From Omphiscola glabra (lineage: Eukaryota > Mollusca > Gastropoda > Lymnaeidae): 64,000 bases of DNA. The translations under genes and the position numbers were made by a program. Numbering within the stretch: the stretch's first letter is position 1; each line of letters begins with the position of its first letter. The stretch covers positions 12,740,284 to 12,804,283 of the forward strand of contig OZ024808.1 in assembly GCA_964017045.1 (NCBI GenBank), given 5' to 3'. Under the pieces are notes generated by a model. It did not search any database. It saw nothing but the letters and a program-made list of their open reading frames with translations, and was not told where the DNA came from. This document shows positions 53,446 to 64,000 of the stretch, piece by piece.

Positions 53446-54618
53446 CTGTGGACAACAAACATTTTTAGAGCATCATTGCATACATTTATATGTACATATA
53501 TAAACACGGGCTGCTGCCCAGTTGAGGACTGCAATCTCGAGGGCATCAGTCACATTGTATTTCAACCCCGGTTTGCCATCCGTCGTCCATCTTGTCTGTT
53601 CATTCCAACTCCAACTAGTAGTATGTTCCATTTCTTGACTATAAGGCTAGCTCGAGTTTACCTATCAATCCGTGTAATGGCTTTAACGTGTTTTACGCAA
53701 TAATACAACCCAATTAGTTCAAGTAACTATGCCATTCGTTAGGTGACGGTTAAACAGTTGCAGAGGTAATTCTACAAGTAAGCTTATTTTTATTTTGAAC
53801 GACTTGTTCCGAGTTAACCCACTGTAAATTATTTATTTCCCATATATAAGCCCATGCTCTTATTAAATATAGAATACCTTAAATGATTTTAATTTCTGAT
53901 TATCAATAGTTCAATATTTTCCCCTGTCAAAATCTATTACGTTCAAACTAATCCTATTCTGTTAGAAAATTTGTCTACGCTTTACTGGTAAAACCTAGTT
54001 CAGTCACCACGGACGGGGCTGATCGAGCCTTGCGTGTACCAACACGGAGGCCAAGGTCATGACGTTGCAAATTAGACTCGAAGGGGGAAAATATCAAACG
54101 ACAAATATGTTCGCATGAAGGGTCGTTTCTTTTAAGTGTCTTGGAATAATATTGACACAATTATTTATTTTTCAATAATAGAACAAAATAATTTATGAAA
54201 CTATGCTGCATTTATATGTCTTTTAGTAAAGATGATTTTTAAAACAATTGTTGAAATATCCTTTCGATTTGACATTTTGCATAGAATATTACATTGGGTG
54301 TGCTAACTTTCAAATAATTTTAGGCTGGGTACATTTTATATTAAACAAGACTTGTCATTAGATCTAACTTAATTTTTCGTTAATTTGTTTTATTTGTTTC
54401 TTCTATCACACTTTCCTTTCGACCCCACTAACAATAATTAAATGTAACAATACAGATATTAGGGGAAAATATTTTTAAAATTAAAAGTCACAATCAAACC
54501 AGCCTGTGTTGTACTGTGTGTGTAAGTTGATGAAGCTTTATAGTAGTTTATTATAACTATAACGCAAATCGCTATTAAACGTTGTTGTCTTCTTAACACG
54601 AAGTGGCTATTGGTACCC

Positions 54619-54961
54619 GGGTATCAGAATTGAGAGGTTGGGATTGAAAAAGGCTGCACCTACTGGTACACTACACGGGTACTAGAATTGAGAGGTTGGG
54701 ATTAAAAACGATTTAAAATATTATTGTTGGGTTTGTAAGACCAAATGAGGTATCAAATGAAAGATAATTGAATGGACTATACGTCTTTAAACTTAATTCT
54801 TCATTTAAACTAAAATAAACTACTACAAATGACATCCGAATAGCATCAGTCAAAATGGACCTATACACGCAGCGCCGCCATTCGCACCCGGGTACCATCA
54901 GACTCAATGCTATTCGGATGTCATTTGTGGTAGTTTATTTTAGTAAAACTGAAGAATTAAG
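54619..54961. repeat. Foldback with 60-bp arms and a direct duplication beside it
   Basis: Arms 54790-54850 and 54901-54961 are near-perfect reverse complements (shared CAAATGACATCCGAATAGCA) around a 50-bp GC-richer loop. Outside the left arm, GAATTGAGAGGTTGGGATT occurs twice, 57 bp apart. Outside the right arm, AGGTGCAGCC is the complement of GGCTGCACCT at 54652. This looks like a foldback-type transposon. Confidence 0.8.
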
Positions 54962-54989
54962 ATTCTGCAATAGGTGCAGCCCTTCTTAA

Positions 54990-56000
54990 AACCTTCTTCC
55001 GTTAGCAATGATTTTTTTTCCAAATGGGCATTATAATTGAAAATAACCTCGTGCACAGAAGAATATATTTCTGCTGTACTGTATGCATTGAAGGCCCTAC
55101 TTATTATGCTATATAATATAGACTATAATATAATAGTAGTGTATAATAAAAGTAATTCAATTAAGGTATTCTGGATAATTAGATTAAGTTTAAGAGTGCT
55201 TATAGTATAGTATAGTCGAAACGTTTTATTTAATCTTTTGTCTTACTAAGTTACTTTTAGTTTCGTCTGTCTTCAGGTCACCCATACCCTGTGTGCTATG
55301 TTTCTTAGTCTTATGGCTTCAACCTGAACAAATCTCTCCCCATACACTATAAAGTTTGATCCGTACGCAACTTCTCCAACACTACCACCCTTAATTATAC
55401 CCAGACACACTTTTTCTCCCCGTGGGTACGTAAAATATGGATAGCCCCTAGCATTAGTCATTAATGGTTATTTTTATACGTAGGCGTATGCCGAAGCTTC
55501 GTGACCTACAAACAGTAACACAAACATGATGTAAATGTCAGTACCGGCCCCGGTAGGCCTATATATTGGAGTAACAATTCATTTTTCTTATATATCAACG
55601 TAGAACCATTTACTCTTGACTAAATGTGTAAAAAAAAATACATAAAAATTCAGTGTCGGATTACCAGTAACCCATTGGTCTATGGGCCCCGCGTCTTTTA
55701 TGGATCCGCCAGTAGGGATCCAACTATAATTTATAGGTCCCCTATTATGTGTATGAAAAAAATATTAGTGGGTGGGGTGGGGCTTGAACTTACTTTTAAT
55801 TGTAATGAAATTATGTATATTATCATAATAATTATGGGCATCTCCATCCATAACAAGTTACAGAATAATTGGGAGAAAGGAAAAAGTAAAGGAAACAAGT
55901 TGTAAACTTTTCATAATAAAATGCGGTAAGTTGATTTTGAGACTGTCGTCTTTTGATGATAAAAGAGATGAAAGAAAAAAACAAACTATGTCAACTAATT
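54990..56000. other. No recognised gene
   Basis: The minus-strand open frame 55273-55461 (GYPYFTYPRGEKVCLG and on) has protein-like composition but no identifiable family or clear splice partners. The remainder is AT-rich with short runs. Confidence 0.35.
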
Positions 56001-56145
56001 AGTGGTTTACGAAGAGGGCGGCATTTTTTCTGTATATGTAAGGGTGGCATTTTTGGCCAACTGCCGAGGTTTTTTTTCGTGATCAAGTGGGGTAGTGGCA
56101 AAAATCTTCGTCCGGTCCTGGCGCCGCCAACCCTAGCTACGCCAT
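56000..56145. mobile_element. CAGTGGCGTAG-family MITE, diverged copy
   Basis: Left end TAGTGGTTTACGAAG and right end CTAGCTACGCCATTT. The core TTTTTGGCCAACTGCCGAGG matches the copy at 32988-33140. No target duplication remains. Confidence 0.55.
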
Positions 56146-56330
56146 TTCCGGTAACGTTTTATTTAATGTTGGGGCTATATTATAATATAAACCCCAAATT
56201 GCGAACCGGAGCTATCGCACCCAACGCACTTCCTTGATGTACCCCTAGGGGTCTCCAGACGTCTTATTCCCGCTTAAACTTACACTCTCTCTAGACACTT
56301 ACAGTTTAACCGAATGAGCTTGATTGCCGT

Positions 56331-56524
56331 GACCCGTAAAATTAAGAATAAAACGTTTAAAAATAATGAAAAAATTTCCTAAATGTATCCCTAAACCTAA
56401 CCCGAACCCTATACTATATCTATTCCTAAACCTAACCTGAACCCTAAAGTCATCCGCAACATAATAATAAAACAGCAACTTAACAAAACACGCAAATGAC
56501 GTCATGACCCGATCTCTTAGGTAC
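56331..56524. repeat. Telomere-like internal repeat element, copy 2
   Basis: Starts with GTAAAATTAAGAATAAAACG, then TATCCCTAAACCTAAC and GAACCCT units, then ACACGCAAATGACGTCATG and GGTACCAC. It is collinear with 57525-57750 and reversed relative to 24505-24655. Confidence 0.7.
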
Positions 56525-56630
56525 CACGCTATAGAAAACTACCCATAATAATAATAATATCTGAATTCTGATGTTCAAGTTTAGAAGGAAAAACAAGAAC
56601 GAAACTCATACCCGCTTGCCGACATTCATA

Positions 56631-56700
56631 GGGGGCTCTGTGTCCCTCCTTTGGCACGCGTGCCATATGTTTGCGTCATTCGCCACGACTAGCTTAGTTA
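56631..56700. repeat. Possible hAT fragment (GGCACGCGTGCC)
   Basis: CTTTGGCACGCGTGCC within GGGGCTCTGTGTCCCT is a phrase commonly found near hAT ends. No paired terminus was seen. It lies about 300 bp upstream of the MRPS18B start codon. Confidence 0.35.
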
Positions 56701-56983
56701 GGTACAGTTGGTCATTGTTTCTTGTTTATTTATGTTCACGCATTGAACTTAGTGTGAACTGTTGACCGTGAGTTGTGCAGATCAAAAATTTTAGACAAAA
56801 ACGCACATAAACACACCACCCGTAGGCCTAAAGGAAAAAATATTTTAAATTTTGTATACTTATTTAAGAAATTTAAATAATTGGGTTAATTTAAATTTTA
56901 AAAATTGTTTTTCCCCCCTACAAGTTGTATTAAAATTAATAAATAAAACCCGAATAATTTTGGTTGTCCAGACAGGAAACAAA

Positions 56984-59900
56984 ATGGCAGCCCCCTTGAA
57001 CGTAATGAAATGGAGTCATGCGACAAGGATTTTTGCGAACAAAGTTAGTTTTTTTTTAAATGCCTTGTTTAATTTTCTTTCAGTAGCGCTTTATTCCTCT
57101 TTATTTTATTTATGTGCACAAAAGGAATATTTGCTTTGGTGATCTAACCACTTAGTGTCGGTTATGAAAAAATCGTGTAATAATATACATATTAATATTA
57201 GGCTAATGTGCTGTTGTGGTCCCCTTATTGGGAGTCACTTCCCTTTGTTTATGATAGATTTAGGGTTCGGGTTAGGGTGAGCGACAGAGGGACCACAACA
57301 GCACATTAACCTAATATTACTATTACTAATGTCTGACTAATGACGATTACTGTCATTACACTTACACATAGTTAATGATGTTTGACAATCTGTTTGAGAT
57401 CAAAGATGAACCTTCACGAAGTGTTATAATTAATATAATATATATTATAGTTATTATTATTATTATTAGGTTAGGGGGTAGTGTTATTTAAATTTAAGGG
57501 AAGGGTAAATTTCGAGAGATGGGTCCGCGTTTTTTACCACGGCCACCATCTTGGTTGACACCACCCGTAAAATTAAGAATAAAACGTTTAAAAATAATGA
57601 AAAAACTTCCTAAATGTATCCCTCACCCTAACCTGAACCCTAAATCTATCCCTCACCCTAACCTGAACCCTAAATCTATCCCTAAACCTAACCTGAACCC
57701 TAAAGTCATCAGCAACATAACAGAACACGCAAATGACGCCATGGCTCCATAACTAGACATTAGCCAAGGGAAGCGTTATCTGCACGGTTTTGGACGTGGC
57801 TGTGCGGATAATTTCTAGCTGTGCAGATAATTTCTAGCGTTATTCCCCACAACCAGAAATGTGTGATGTATACTTATATTAACTAAAATTATGCATTTTT
57901 AAAATTTAGCCTTTATTTCAGGAATTACAAACTTATAATTTATTAAACGTAGCGTAAGTTTAACTTAGTTTAAATAAGGCGACATTTTTTGTTGGCTTAT
58001 TGAACGCAAATTACAGTGTGGAATGAATCGTAAATGTGTGAAAGCCAGCCTGTCTTAGGTCTAGATCTATAATGTAGGTAAAGGCCTATAATATTGAAGA
58101 CTAGTAGCATTAAGATGCGTTTTATTTAGGACCTATGCTAGAGGCTATACGGTCTACTACTAGACCTAATAAGGTGAGAAAACCGCACCATGTCTAAGCA
58201 ATGTTTCCAAAACTACCGTCGGCCGATCGACACATTTCATGAAATTTCTGAAAATTTCTGTACGCAACACATTTTTTTCTTTCAAATATAGATCTAGAAA
58301 TAATGCATGAAATGTGTGTTTTATTTTTCATTAATTGCATGTAAGAGTTGAAAATAAAACACAGCTTATTGTCGATCGTCAGTCGTGCTTGAAATCATTA
58401 AGAACAATGTTAACAGGCGCGCTTTTTTTCAATGTCACGTGACCAGCCGCTATAATGCGCATGCGCTGAGGAGCCGTGCAGATAATGCTCTGCGTTATCC
58501 TCACGACCAAAACCGTGCGGATAACCACTCCGTAAATTTAAACGGTTACAAATTTTATAGTATAATATTATAATTATTCAATTCACTTATTGAATTCTTT
58601 TATTGACTTTTTATTTTTAGGCACTTAGATGAAAATTGTAAAACATTAAAAAATAAAACTACTACTACTACAGCTCTATTAACTCTATAGTCTAGATAAT
58701 AGAGCTAAGTGGCTTAGAGAATGAAGAATGGTTTAACTTTAAGTATAGTTTACAAAAAACACCAAGATCAACTTTCTCTAGTTGTTCATAAGCTATGATT
58801 TTTTTTAGTAAGGACCTCAATCAAATCAAAACCATTTTTTCAATGATTCAATGACTTTTACTTTTTACTAGATGAAATAGTATGTTGTGTTTCCAGAATT
58901 TAAAAAAAAAATAATTGATGTGTCTTTCTTTATTTTTACACTTTTCTTACTACTAGAGGGATACAATAAAGTTGATATGTTTGCCACGAAATTAATGTAC
59001 TGGCTGAAATTATTTATTGAAATTTTAAGTTTTGTTCCTACTTCCTTTTCTCTCGGTAAGTAGCTAAACAGCACATTCTCTATCTTTCCCTTCCCCTTAT
59101 TTAGCAGACAAGTGTTGGTGTTACTTTTATTTTTTACACGGCCGCCATCTTGGTTGCCATGATACATCTGAGGTCATGTTAACCAAGATGGTGGTCGTGG
59201 GACATAAGTGGTGTTCCAAACGTAAATTTACCAGACTCAGTAATCTCAGTTCTATCAGTCTCAGTAGAGGTCAGTAGAGAGTCGGACTCGTAAAAAAATG
59301 AAAAAATTGAATCAAATACATCATTACAAATGAAAGGAATGAAAATGTCATCATTACTATAATTATAATTATATCCACAAATATTAATTCAGTGCAAGTT
59401 GTTTCAATTATGTGATGTCACATTGCATAAACCCCCACCCCATGGCCTTCTTGTCACTCAATGTCACAAAAATGTAAAAACAATCCTTTCCTATTTTTCT
59501 ATTTTAGTCCTGTTTGTCTTTGTGCAGAAGTTTTACTCTGACACAAAAGCATGGTCAAGATGAAAGCACACCAGTTGAAGATTTGGAAAATGTTCAAGTT
59601 AAACCTAAAAAGGTCATAGATGTAGGAACAAGCATCAGATATATGAACAGTGATGGTATGCAAAGTATTGAAATGTAAAAAATGTGTTTTCTGTGCTAAG
59701 GGAAATACATTTTTAAAAATAAACAAAAAGCTGAACAAGCAGTGCAGGGTCCTAAATATATGATTTTTTGCAGCTTTTTGTTAATTTCTAGAAGTTTATT
59801 TCTGTAACTTTATTTTGAGAAATTCTATCTTTAATGATTTGTTGAGCCTAAAAAATTTTTTTTGGTTTGTTAGTTCATAAAACAAAGATCTATTAAATAG

Positions 59901-62900
59901 GTGGGGGGAAAAGTTTGTTTAAGATACAATTTACAGTATGATATTTTATATAAAATTTTCCATAGCCTATGTACAAGGATATGGAGACAAGCCTGTGTGG
60001 TTTCACTATCGAAGAAATTTCAAAGGCCAGTACCCTCCACAGACTCGGGAAAAGTGCATTGTATGTTATGCTTAAGTTTTTACTATAATGTTTTGCTTAA
60101 AATGGGAAATAAATTTGAAGAAAAACACTTTAAAAAAGGTACTATTTCCAGTTCCTCCTTGAACAATGATTGTGATCCAACTTTTCTAAATAAAATATTC
60201 TCATTTAAGTGGCACAGTGATTGTGATTCATCTTTACCTTTTAAAATATTTCAGTGGCATAATGAACTTAATTTAATTTTAATATTGGCAGAGGGCAGGA
60301 GAGATTTCAACAGCAAGCCCTTGTCCTATTTGTAGAGATGAATACCTTGTTTTGGATTCAACAGTAAGTTGTAAAAAAATAATTGTTTATGTACATACTG
60401 AACTGGCATTATATTTAAGCATGTGAAATTTATTTACACATCAGAGATTTTTGGCACAGGTAATACCATTCCAAATCTACAAGTTGCAATTTGATATGGT
60501 CTTACTATTAATTACCTTCTAATTGGAACATGGAATATTTTTTGTTCATTGCATTTTAAACTTGTATAGAGGAATGTATTATTCATTATTGTATTATGAT
60601 TCAGCGCCTGCATGATATATGATACTTTTCCGATTTCATTGTAAAAAAAATTATCACTGACTTTTTGGTGCATTTTTTGTCAATATATAATATTCTACTT
60701 TTAACACAATTTTAAAAAAATGGTGCAGAACTAAACTTCATTGGTGGGTCAACTTCCTTGTTTAGAACCTATTTTAAAGGCACCTGTGCACATTTGGAAA
60801 AGTTTTCTCATGCAGAATATTGATAAATTATTTGGTAGCATGATATTTAGTTCAAGACCAGACAAAAATTTCTTCAAAAAGCTTTGTTTTCACTATTGGT
60901 TTTAGCGTACTCATTTTATCAACTGACAACTTACTTCTGTGACTGTGTTGGACTATACTACAACTAGGACACATGACCAAATACTATATTTTATTTCAGG
61001 TTTATAAATATAAATGTACTTGAAATTTTCTCAATGTCACTTGAAATTAAAATAAAGATGATTAAAAGTATTAAAACTGTTTGCTAACTTAGTACGGTAT
61101 TTATTTTCCAGTTCCCATTAACGATCTCGACATATTACAAAAATACAAGTTATTCTTTTTTATATCGTACTCAATCGCTAACCGTGCCTTATTTATTGGT
61201 AATGTATCTAATCAATCTAAATTTTTGTGTTCATCCTCAATAAATTCACCATTCTGGTAAATCTCAGTTAGACCAACATTTCATCGTGTTAAAAAAAGTT
61301 TGTAAGTGTAACATATTCATATATCTGATTAAAAATATCAACTTCTAGATTTGGAATGGTATTACATACTTTTACAGCGGGATAATTTGTGTGTCTGATC
61401 AATGCTACTGGTATTTGCTCATTTAAAACAGAATACTAAACTGTTGGAACAGTTCATATCACCATACTCAGGAGAAATCCTGGAGTCAATAAAGACAGGC
61501 CTTTGCCAAGAAAAACACAAAAAGTTAACTGTTGAAATTATGAAAGCTTGGGATGAAGGTGAGTTTTTACCTAGCGGTTCCAATCCAGGTCTCGGTGTTA
61601 CGAAAAAAAAGGGTTACCTTCTCATTTTCTATAATGTGTTCCACCCAATGGGGAGATGTGAAAAATCCACAGTTGAAGGGCTTCAAAACACTTAATACCT
61701 TCATAATATAGTCCTAACCTAACGGTTCTCAACATTTTTAGTTAGTGCTGCAACCTCTTTATAACATTTGTCAACCCGGATTATACCTTGAAATTGTTAA
61801 ACAGATGTTAGGAAGCAGGGGATAGGGAAGAACCTTTTTTGCAGATAAAGGTACTGTAAATGTGATCGGGAATGGAGGGGAGCAGAAATAAGGGCTGGAG
61901 GGTTCTGTAGAGGCGGCTCTCTAACTTAACCCTAAGAAAATTGTTAATGAATTCTTGCACATGGTTATAGTTTTGTGTGGAAGCTGTCATCTATTACTTT
62001 CAGGGGAAAAAAAAAGGGGGGGGGGAAATCATATAATGTAATTTTTGTAAATGATGTAAAGAAATTGCCAAATTTTTATATTAAATTAGCTGTTGATAAT
62101 ACTGAATGAATAAGAGGTTTTTTAAATGTTCTGTAGCTGTACTATAGTAACTAGAAACTAGTCAGATCACTTTAAATAATATTTAAATTCAAGATGAAAA
62201 TTTAAATAAGAAAAAAATGCACATTTAAACACACACACACACCCCCTCTAATTTCTGTAATTGTCAAGCAACCCTTGGCTGGGTTTTGACCCACAGGTTG
62301 AGAACCACTGTCCTAATTAACAGAATGTGAAATAAAATATTATTAATTGTAAATAGAATGAGCAATGGTCATAAACCAAGATAAGCATCTTGCTAAGACA
62401 AATAATAACGCAAATTAGCAGGAAGTACATTATTATTTTCAGAGCTTTGCAGTTTCTTTTAGCTTACATTTAGTTTGGCACCAATTGATCGTCAGTTTTC
62501 TATTATTATTTATTTCATTTAATTCAAATAAAAATTATGTAAAAAAAGATGTACTCGTTCTATGCATACACTTTTTATTTCTCTTACTTTTACATTGGGT
62601 GGAACACATTATAGAAAATGCGAAGACAACTTTTTTTGAAACACCCGGAGCTGGTTCCGTTTTTTTTTGTTGTCAGGTCGAGGTATGTGCAGAGTGATTA
62701 AATACTCAGCATTTCCAAGACAATACTCTACTCAGCATTTCCAAGACAATACTCTACTCAGCCCTGCTAAATGGGCTTTCATTTACAATTATTAATAGCC
62801 GAAATTGTCTTTTTAAAATAAGTCAGAAAATTAAATTAAAAATGATTACTTTTTAATTACCGGTATTTAAGGAAAATTTTGAGTGGATTGCGTTAAGTCA

Positions 62901-63198
62901 TAAAATAGATTTTAATTTTCAAAACAGTTCACATCTCAAGCCAGGGGTATATAGTATTACATATATGAGTATGTTTCATATCCAAAACATGTGCTGGTAA
63001 AAATTCTGAGAAATATAAATCTGACTGGACATTTCACCTTTTTGATATCTTGAAAACATGTATTTTACTTGCAATAATAAACAGGTCATACACCACATGT
63101 CAAGGTTTTGTCAAGGAGTCTAATTTTTTTTTCTTACAGGCAATCTTGAAGCCACTCTACCCTTCCGAAGTTATGACTATGAGGATTACAAGAACTAA
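56984..63198 (+). CDS. MRPS18B: Mitochondrial ribosomal protein S18B (mS40)
   Basis: Six exons join in phase: 56984-57043, 59508-59655, 59966-60060, 60292-60363, 61432-61558 and 63140-63198. They encode 186 residues. The N-terminus (MAAPLNVMKWSHATRIFANK, then SCLSLCRSFTLTQ) is basic and lacks acids, like a mitochondrial presequence. The S18-family core follows: DKPVWFHYRRNFKGQYPPQT, CPICRDEY, LLEQFISPYSGEI and TGLCQEKHKKLT. Cysteines C100, C112, C115 and C150 align with those in human MRPS18B and could bind zinc. The protein sits in the small mitoribosomal subunit. It stops soon after the core and lacks the ~70-residue C-terminal extension of the human protein. The start exon is inferred from its presequence and phase. 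Introns 1 and 5 carry MITEs. Confidence 0.93.
57525..57750. repeat. Telomere-like internal repeat element, copy 3
   Basis: Contains three 30-bp units (phase marked by ACCTGAACCC at 57631, 57661 and 57691) of a TTAGGG-like sequence. They are flanked by GGCCACCATCTTGGTTGAC on one side and ACACGCAAATGACGCCATGG on the other. It lies in MRPS18B intron 1. Confidence 0.8.
57768..58532. mobile_element. MITE with GTTATYCGCACGG termini, copy 2
   Basis: 765 bp in MRPS18B intron 1, homologous to 7727-8677 at both ends (ACAACCAGAAATGTGTGATG; TATAATGCGCATGCGCTGAG). The termini GCGTTATCTGCACGGTTTTG and CCAAAACCGTGCGGATAACC are inverted. No target duplication is visible, and the middle differs from copy 1, so one of them has rearranged. 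Confidence 0.75.
59130..59205. repeat. Foldback element GCCATCTTGGTTGCCA, copy 2
   Basis: GGCCGCCATCTTGGTTGCCA is followed by TTAACCAAGATGGTGGTCGT, separated by about 17 bases, as in 10237-10300. It lies in MRPS18B intron 1. Confidence 0.65.
61720..62310. mobile_element. hAT MITE in MRPS18B intron 5
   Basis: 591 bp. The right end reads on the minus strand CAGTGGTTCTCAACCTGTGG and the left end TAACGGTTCTCAAC. Flanking octamers TCCTAACC (61712-61719) and TCCTAATT (62311-62318) share six bases. It is non-coding. Confidence 0.8.
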
Positions 63199-63274
63199 TT
63201 ACTCATGTCTTTGACGTCTATATTTTAAAATGTAAATAGAAATATGTCAGGACTTTCCATTATATATTTATCTT

Positions 63275-63280
63275 AATAAA
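63275..63280 (+). terminator. MRPS18B: MRPS18B poly(A) signal
   Basis: AATAAA lies 77 bp after the stop codon at 63196-63198. It is the first hexamer downstream and gives a short 3'UTR. Confidence 0.6.
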
Positions 63281-64000
63281 AAAAGGATCCAATAGTGAAT
63301 AACACTTGAAAAGTTATTGTGGTCAAAGAAACATAAACAGTTATTCTGAAGAACATTTGGGGAAAGAAAAAGGAACAGATACAGCTGCTTTTTAATGTAA
63401 TTTAAATAATGACTTTCACTCAGAAAATAATTTGTGAGATTAACAGCAACAAATTATTTCATATTTAAACAGTTTAATTTAAACATAAGAGCATTAAAAT
63501 TGTAAATCTCCCGAGGTACCGGTAAATGGAATAATTGCAAAACGGCTGTGAAAATCAAAGAAGCAAAAACATTTAAGTTAGCCGGTTGGTGCAATAGAAT
63601 TTAAAAAAGAAAGTATTTCCAAGATCTGAAAATAAGTAGTACAGAAAATCTTTGTAATTAAACATACTTTCTTTTACACGCTTACACAAGTCTCTCTTCA
63701 TCTTACCCTAGTCTTTCCTTTTCTTAAAGTAGTCAGTCTTGTAATTACAGTACCCGTCTGACCATCTCTATCATGACAGAACAGTCTTGACTAAATTCAA
63801 GTAGTAAAGAAAAAAATGAAAAAACTCTAAACATATCTCTTACAAAAAAAAATTTACATTTCATTCTTAGTAACAAAAGATGTTAATGAGTGTTAAAGGA
63901 AAGGAAAGATTTCAACAATAATAAAAAGCAATTTAATTATTTAAGTCAGATAACAAAAATATATTAAATGTATGGGATGTAGTTTCATCCTCTGTTGAAT
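63281..64000. other. Intergenic sequence after MRPS18B
   Basis: No gene is seen. TACCGGTA lies at 63517. The rest is AT-rich without recognisable structure. Confidence 0.5.

Noticed and set aside
55273..55461. Minus-strand frame with GYPYFTYPRGEKVCLG
   Set aside because: The composition is protein-like, but no splice sites joining it to the 47-53 kb exons or any family could be supported.
56571..56765. Plus-strand 64-codon frame upstream of MRPS18B
   Set aside because: It spans a hAT-like fragment (GGCACGCGTGCC) and has no protein similarity that I can see.
57599..57710. Interstitial telomere
   Set aside because: The units resemble TTAGGG only in part, have a 30-bp period and are embedded in a dispersed repeat, so this is not a telomere or fusion scar.

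Overview
The window is AT-rich, intron-rich animal DNA. Nested DNA transposons, the intron layout and the sequences of three well-recognised genes suggest a lophotrochozoan, probably a mollusc. The phylum is inferred from general character only and was not tested. Nothing bacterial or viral is present.

Layout. 1-1821 is one end of a piggyBac transposon with an uninterrupted transposase frame that leaves the window on the left. 5.0-11.1 kb holds an unrecognised minus-strand gene: a TATA box, a first exon and several phase-consistent small exons. 11.4-23 kb is a gene-poor nest of repeats: a decayed LINE, a short hAT element with a perfect 8-bp target duplication, and a ~600-bp inverted repeat pair. 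23.4-29.9 kb is HSPA5 (BiP/GRP78) on the plus strand, with a 5'UTR intron, eight coding exons and an ERSE-like promoter site. 31.1-46.0 kb is PPP1R10 (PNUTS) on the minus strand, tail-to-tail with HSPA5. Nineteen coding exons join in phase to 959 codons. 47.0-53.4 kb has a second unrecognised minus-strand set of exons mixed with LINE debris. 57.0-63.2 kb is MRPS18B on the plus strand: six exons, 186 residues.

How the genes relate. BiP is the ER-lumen Hsp70, PNUTS is a nuclear PP1-targeting factor in transcription termination, and MRPS18B is a mitochondrial small-subunit ribosomal protein. They share no pathway. Their linkage is the interesting part. PPP1R10 and MRPS18B are divergent neighbours in the human MHC class I region, and human HSPA5 lies on 9q33, one of the regions paralogous to the MHC. 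The window may therefore preserve a piece of the ancestral proto-MHC linkage group.

Other structure. Introns carry several MITEs with recognisable target duplications and two minisatellites (43 bp and 38 bp). A 30-bp telomere-like internal repeat occurs in three dispersed elements. The palindrome TACCGGTA occurs at least 11 times, mostly or entirely outside coding exons, far above its composition-based expectation.
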